From positions 168,960-232,959 of the forward strand of contig DJRF01000010.1 of NCBI GenBank assembly GCA_002437725.1: a stretch of DNA of 64,000 nucleotides, read 5' to 3'. The translations under genes were made by a program, and so were the position numbers. The first letter of the stretch is position 1. Each line of letters begins with the position of its first letter. The DNA is from Treponema sp. UBA6367 (GTDB lineage Bacteria > Spirochaetota > Spirochaetia > Treponematales > Treponemataceae). Below the pieces are notes generated by a model. That model was not told where the DNA came from and ran no database searches. It saw nothing but the letters and a program-made list of their open reading frames with translations. Shown one piece after another: positions 63,836 to 64,000 of the stretch.

Positions 63836-64000
63836 ATGCCTTTTACCTTTAATAAATGTTATTCAAAAATTGGCGATGAATTTTTAGGACTTTACGAAGT
63901 TCAGCCAAAAGTTTTTAATGATTCCCGGGGTTACTTTTTTGAAGTCTACAGCGAAAAAGATTTTTTTGAAGCGGGACTTAAAATGAAATTTGTGCAGGAT
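63836..64000 (+). CDS. rfbC: dTDP-4-dehydrorhamnose 3,5-epimerase, partial
   Basis: Only the first 55 codons are inside the window. MPFTFNKCYSKIGDEFLGLYEV and VFNDSRGYFFEVYSEKDFFEAGL-type sequence (D-x-R-G-x-F-x-E) is the N-terminal beta strand pair of RmlC, the cupin epimerase of dTDP-rhamnose synthesis. AGGAG at 63826-63830 supports ATG 63836; an out-of-frame ATG at 63832 meets a stop after six codons. Order rfbD-rfbA-rfbC supports the call. Confidence 0.88.
   Translation, partial: MPFTFNKCYSKIGDEFLGLYEVQPKVFNDSRGYFFEVYSEKDFFEAGLKMKFVQD

Overview
The window looks like chromosomal DNA of an AT-rich spirochaete, most likely a Treponema outside the T. pallidum group. This rests on two tandem FlaA-type periplasmic flagellar sheath proteins, a compressed division cluster (mraZ-rsmH-ftsL-murF-ftsW-ftsQ-ftsA-ftsZ) running into dprA-topA-xer and then flgB-fliJ in an order I associate with treponemes, and many short proteins with spirochaete-like signal peptides. 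The genus is inferred from gene order and protein sequence recalled from memory; no search was run.

Layout. 1-4.0 kb: cytidine deaminase, class II aldolase, two flaA genes and an unknown spirochaetal protein with a nuclease-like core. 4.1-13 kb: division and cell-wall cluster, led by an MraZ-type operator, ending in ftsZ with a Xer recombinase overlapping its 3' end. 13-20 kb: TPR lipoprotein, dprA, topA, a second xer, hslV, hslU. 20-27.4 kb: flagellar basal body, export and switch genes flgB, flgC, fliE-J. 27.4-38.5 kb: nucleoside kinase (minus strand), an FAD-synthetase-only RibF homologue, rpsO, pnp, dut, two LptF/LptG-type permeases, tgt and a secreted HEAT-repeat protein. 38.5-46.1 kb, mostly minus strand: DEAH helicase, CapA-like lipoprotein, GAF-HD-GYP phosphodiesterase (plus), then infC-rpmI-rplT with a coiled-coil gene, zapA and a UPF0178 gene. 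46.3-51.1 kb: pta, two unknown envelope proteins, purC, gap. 51.3-57.4 kb, minus strand: radical SAM protein, exonuclease III, TPR protein and a lipid/glycan cassette (GT8-acyltransferase fusion, GT8, acyltransferase). 57.7-64 kb: chemoreceptor, unknown exported protein, AI-2E-family permease, tRNA-Val and tRNA-Lys, and the dTDP-rhamnose genes rfbD, rfbA and a truncated rfbC.

How it works together. Most of the window is housekeeping: septum assembly (MraZ, FtsL, Q, W, A, Z, ZapA), peptidoglycan precursor synthesis (MurF), chromosome handling (Xer pair, TopA, DprA), motility (FlaA sheath, FlgB/C, FliE-J, chemoreceptor), translation and RNA decay (IF-3, L35, L20, S15, PNPase, Tgt) and central metabolism (Fba, Gap, Pta). 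Envelope glycan and lipid genes sit at the right end.

The least explained part is intergenic. A family of about 50-75 bp structured repeats (called R1 here; seven copies plus one remnant) usually lies just upstream of a start codon in the direction of transcription. Its central hairpin keeps a four-base loop of the GNRA type in most copies. A second family (R2) is a palindromic, MITE-like element; one copy has perfect 21-bp inverted ends and joins the stop codons of two convergent genes. A GC-rich double-hairpin island between rpsO and pnp is flanked by inverted repeats, and a pair of IS3/IS150-like ends downstream of pnp forms its terminator. I found no CRISPR array, prophage or intact transposase gene.
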